DNA from: Bacteroides sp. OF04-15BH
Lineage (GTDB): Bacteria; Bacteroidota; Bacteroidia; Bacteroidales; Bacteroidaceae
DNA: 14,648 nucleotides
Direction of reading: 5' to 3'
Assembly (NCBI RefSeq): GCF_003477995.1
Contig: NZ_QUEM01000047.1
Span: 1 to 14,648 of the forward strand
The translations under genes and the position numbers were made by a program. The notes under the pieces were generated by a model. That model was not told where the DNA came from. It saw only the letters and a list, made by a program, of their open reading frames with translations, and searched no databases. Shown here piece by piece: positions 12,944-14,648 of this stretch; the stretch's first letter is position 1; every line of letters begins with the position of its first letter.

Positions 12944-13292
12944 CCGACAACTGGTTTATAATTTCGACAATCCTGTTTTTGAGTTTCACCAATTCCACCG
13001 CCACCAGTGCGAAACCTCCGGCATTTGCCCGATGCGCCAACTGGTTGATGTTGTTGGCTTCCCCTGCCAGCTTGCGAATGGTGTCCGCATCCTGCCTGTT
13101 CAGCCGGGGTATGACCTCTGCCGAAACAACCGCCTGCCGGACATACTCACTGACACGCAGCCCGGCTTCCCCGGCTCGCTTCCTGATGACGTAATACTGC
13201 AACTCGGTCAGCTTCGTGCTGACTACCCGTTGCTGCTTCTCTATCCGTTTCTTTGCCGGACGGCCCCCCGGCTTATCCTTTACATTCGGCAT
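12909..13292 (-). CDS. mobC: MobC-type relaxosome accessory protein
   Basis: The 127-residue basic product has a ribbon-helix-helix-like N-terminal part (STKLTELQYYVIRKRAGEAG, then VSEYVRQAVV). It also has the characteristic C-terminal MobC motif EANNINQLAHRANAGG. MobC proteins bind oriT and help open the DNA for the relaxase. The gene starts directly beside the oriT-like hairpins and its 3' end overlaps the relaxase gene by 35 bp. The N-terminal run rich in Lys, Arg and Gly (KPGGRPAKKR) suits DNA contact. Length and context are normal for Bacteroides mobilizable elements. Confidence 0.9.
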   Translation of the reverse strand: MPNVKDKPGGRPAKKRIEKQQRVVSTKLTELQYYVIRKRAGEAGLRVSEYVRQAVVSAEVIPRLNRQDADTIRKLAGEANNINQLAHRANAGGFALVAVELVKLKNRIVEIINQLSDDWKNKKGKRV

Positions 13293-13346
13293 AGGTTTTT
13301 ACGTTTAAATGGTGTCTTAAAAATTGCGACCAACGGGAGAAATTTT

Positions 13347-13399
13347 CTTTGCGGTGAGCAAAGCAAGGTAGTTTCGGTTTACCGAAACATAACCTTGCT
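13347..13399. other. Candidate oriT: paired hairpins between primase and MobC genes
   Basis: The 146-bp gap between the primase stop (13439) and the MobC start (13292) contains two adjacent dyads. One is CTTTGC/GCAAAG (13347-13352 / 13358-13363). The other is a 16-bp stem with a small bulge: AGCAAGGT and GTTTCGGT (13362-13378) pair with ACCGAAAC and ACCTTGCT (13381-13399). Inverted repeats directly upstream of mobC and the relaxase gene are the normal place and shape for oriT. The nic site is probably to one side of the hairpin, but I cannot place it. Confidence 0.6.
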
Positions 13400-13438
13400 C
13401 TCCAAATCAAACCGCCTGCCGCTGGCAATCCTGCCGGA

Positions 13439-14404
13439 CTAAATGCCCCTGCCCCTTTTCTGTCTTGGGGCGGCACGTTGTCCGGTTTCCTGCTTTATCT
13501 CCTGCGCTTGGCTGGTGCTGTTCTTCTGTTCCTGCTTCCTGCCGCACAGGTAATCGTTCAAGTCCGAATAACCCCTGTAATTATCCGAGAAGTCACGCAC
13601 ACGGTAGGTATATTCCAACGTAATAGCCTGTGTCGCCTTATACCCCGTCTCGTCATTGTCAAGCATACAGTGGATGCGTTCATACGGGTACAGCACGTCA
13701 ATGGCTTTCGGCACATTGACAGTAGAGTTGAGTATGACATAATCCTGCCTGTCAAGGTCGGGCATGGTCGGGCAGTTCTTCATCCGGAGCGTGAGGAAAG
13801 AAAGATAGTCCATAAAACCCTCGAATACCAAACACTTCTCTCTCGGCTCTCCCTGCTGCCGTATATGGGTGATGTCTTTCGGGGCGATGCAGCCTTTGAA
13901 AAAGGAATTGCGAACCTCGTACCCTCCTGCCATGTTCGGGAAACCGATAGCAAAGAACGGTCTGCCGTTATTGGTAAAATGGAGTTCCTTACATTCTCTT
14001 CTTGCCAGCTCGACATTGATACCCCGTCCCTGCAAGTAACGGAGCAATGCCGGATGGGTAAGGTCACGGACTTCCAAATGTTGGAAACTCGGTTCTGTCC
14101 TACGCTGGGGAAAAGAAAAACTGACCGGGCGGACGTGCGGTGTCTGTTCCGCTATCCGGTTTAAAAGGTATGGCAGGCTGTCGGAGCAATAGAGTTCCTT
14201 TGCCAATGCGATGATGTTGCCGCCCTTGCCTGCGCCAAAGTCATACCAAAGGTTGCGGTCAGTATTCACCTTGAAAGACGGTTCGTGTTCCTCCCTTAAC
14301 GGTGATTTGTACCATAAGCCGTTGCCCTGCTGCTTGACAGGAGAGTAGCCTAAACTGTGCAGATAGTCTGCGATGGGTATTTGTTTCACATCTTCGATAT
14401 TCAT
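13439..14404 (-). CDS. Toprim-domain DNA primase with CHC2-like N-terminus
   Basis: The 321-residue product starts best at ATG 14404 (MNIEDVKQIPIADYLHSLGY). An upstream ATG at 14545 would add an unlikely 47-residue extension that runs through the repeat cluster. The N-terminal domain (about 1-90) has the CHC2-like pattern PLREEHEPSFKV and NLWYDFGAGKGGNII, but lacks the zinc-binding cysteines, as is usual for this Bacteroides subfamily. A Toprim domain (about 188-260) has Glu195 in LVFEGFMDYLS and Asp249/Asp251 in CMLDNDETG, the acidic triad. It probably primes DNA synthesis during element replication or after transfer, like the NBU-type primases. It leads into the oriT region and MobC on the same strand. 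An uncharacterised gene, only partly in the window, lies upstream. Confidence 0.88.
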   Translation of the reverse strand: MNIEDVKQIPIADYLHSLGYSPVKQQGNGLWYKSPLREEHEPSFKVNTDRNLWYDFGAGKGGNIIALAKELYCSDSLPYLLNRIAEQTPHVRPVSFSFPQRRTEPSFQHLEVRDLTHPALLRYLQGRGINVELARRECKELHFTNNGRPFFAIGFPNMAGGYEVRNSFFKGCIAPKDITHIRQQGEPREKCLVFEGFMDYLSFLTLRMKNCPTMPDLDRQDYVILNSTVNVPKAIDVLYPYERIHCMLDNDETGYKATQAITLEYTYRVRDFSDNYRGYSDLNDYLCGRKQEQKNSTSQAQEIKQETGQRAAPRQKRGRGI

Positions 14405-14455
14405 AACATTTTCTTTTTTGGGGATTAAAAAATAGTTGAAAAGTGCGCCAGTCCT

Positions 14456-14556
14456 GTTTAGTCCGTTATATATATACCCGTACCATACTAAACCTGCTTG
14501 TTTCGATACTGGGAAATAGTAAGTCCATTCCTCTTGTATATACACCCGGACTAAAC
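14456..14556. repeat. GTTTAGTCCG / TATATACCCG repeat cluster upstream of the primase gene
   Basis: The 163-bp gap between the partial gene and the primase start holds GTTTAGTCCG (14456-14465), its partial complement ACTAAAC (14487-14493) and the full complement CGGACTAAAC (14547-14556). Two similar blocks of the form TATATACCCG...ACTAAAC (about 14470-14493) and GTATATACACCCGGACTAAAC-like sequence (about 14535-14556) form a degenerate direct repeat. Possible roles are a replication origin with iteron-like sites used by the primase, or an operator. No TAnnTTTG box is seen on the minus strand here, so transcription may come from further upstream. Confidence 0.4.
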
Positions 14557-14567
14557 CAAACTGACTT

Positions 14568-14648
14568 TTAATAATGGAAATCGGGATTATAGCGGTAGCC
14601 CTTGCCCTCTTTCACAATCATGCGCTTGTTCACAAGAAACTTGTTAAG
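14568..14648 (-). CDS. C-terminal end of an unidentified protein (gene continues outside window)
   Basis: A frame open to the right edge on the minus strand encodes the last 26 residues (LNKFLVNKRM, then IVKEGKGYRYNPDFHY) before TAA. The basic KGYRYNP-type ending resembles a winged-helix or helicase-like tail. In many Bacteroides elements the gene before this primase is a DUF3987 or AAA-type replication protein, so that is the best guess from context only. Too little is visible to identify it. Confidence 0.5.
   Translation of the reverse strand, partial: LNKFLVNKRMIVKEGKGYRYNPDFHY

Noticed and set aside
12473..12961. Long plus-strand reading frame of about 160 codons opposite the relaxase gene
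   Set aside because: It lies antisense to the relaxase and MobC genes, whose motifs are unambiguous; its translation has no coherent domain and no promoter.
13478..14164. Plus-strand open frame of over 220 codons opposite the primase gene
   Set aside because: It mirrors the well-supported Toprim primase; open antisense frames are expected from its codon bias.
14405..14545. N-terminal extension of the primase from the ATG at 14545
   Set aside because: The added 47 residues run through the repeat cluster and do not look like a domain; family members start at MNIEDVKQ-like sequence.
1..14648. CRISPR arrays, rRNA, tRNA, tmRNA, antibiotic-resistance genes or IS transposases
   Set aside because: No regularly spaced repeats, no RNA signatures and no transposase or known resistance motifs were found on either strand.

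Overview
The window comes from a Bacteroidales genome, most likely Bacteroides, Parabacteroides or a close gut relative. The evidence is several promoters with the Bacteroidetes pattern (TTTG, about 20 bp, TAnnTTTG), the lack of useful Shine-Dalgarno sites before most genes, and gene families typical of Bacteroides mobile elements: a MobV relaxase, a tyrosine integrase, an RteC-like regulator, and a Toprim primase / MobC / MobP relaxase cassette. Almost everything here is accessory DNA. There is no rRNA, tRNA, CRISPR array or recognisable core metabolic gene.

Left module (1-4050). It opens with the 3' part of a MobV/Pre-type relaxase gene. A 318-bp gap follows, holding a promoter and a long leader that can fold into an extended rod of nested hairpins, with a possible six-codon leader peptide at its foot. 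Behind the leader are short AT-rich genes for exported proteins of unknown function. One is split in two at an A8 tract that is also a perfect -1 slippery heptamer; another is built from two copies of one repeat. Next come a membrane-anchored NERD nuclease-like protein with a topoisomerase-type zinc finger and, convergent to it, a Fic-domain protein (probable AMP transferase) with its own strong promoter.

Junction (4050-4458). This gap looks like an integrase-proximal att region. It has an intrinsic-terminator hairpin, a perfect 8-bp inverted repeat around a 7-bp spacer (like a tyrosine-recombinase core site), two different 11-bp tandem repeats, a 14-bp direct repeat, and the integrase promoter.

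Right module (4458-14648) looks like an integrative and mobilizable or conjugative element running off the right edge. It begins with a tyrosine integrase and a DUF1016/YhcG PD-(D/E)XK nuclease whose linker carries two palindromic coding repeats. An AT-rich block follows: an outer-membrane beta-barrel protein, a tiny cysteine-less HMA-like protein, a LytTR response regulator, a LytS-type histidine kinase, and an RteC-like gene broken at an A7 tract. The order two-component system then RteC recalls the RteA/RteB-RteC cascade of CTnDOT, so this block may control excision or transfer in response to an envelope signal. After an excisionase-like HTH gene and a shared terminator, the minus strand carries the mobilization operon in the order partial gene (end only), primase, oriT-like hairpins, MobC, MobP relaxase, and a membrane coiled-coil protein. 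It is visibly richer in G+C than the signalling block.

The most noteworthy points are the structured leader, the slippery-site frameshift, the att architecture, the two-component/RteC arrangement, the palindromic repeats in the DUF1016 gene, and the presence of two unrelated relaxase types, which suggests two adjacent or nested elements.
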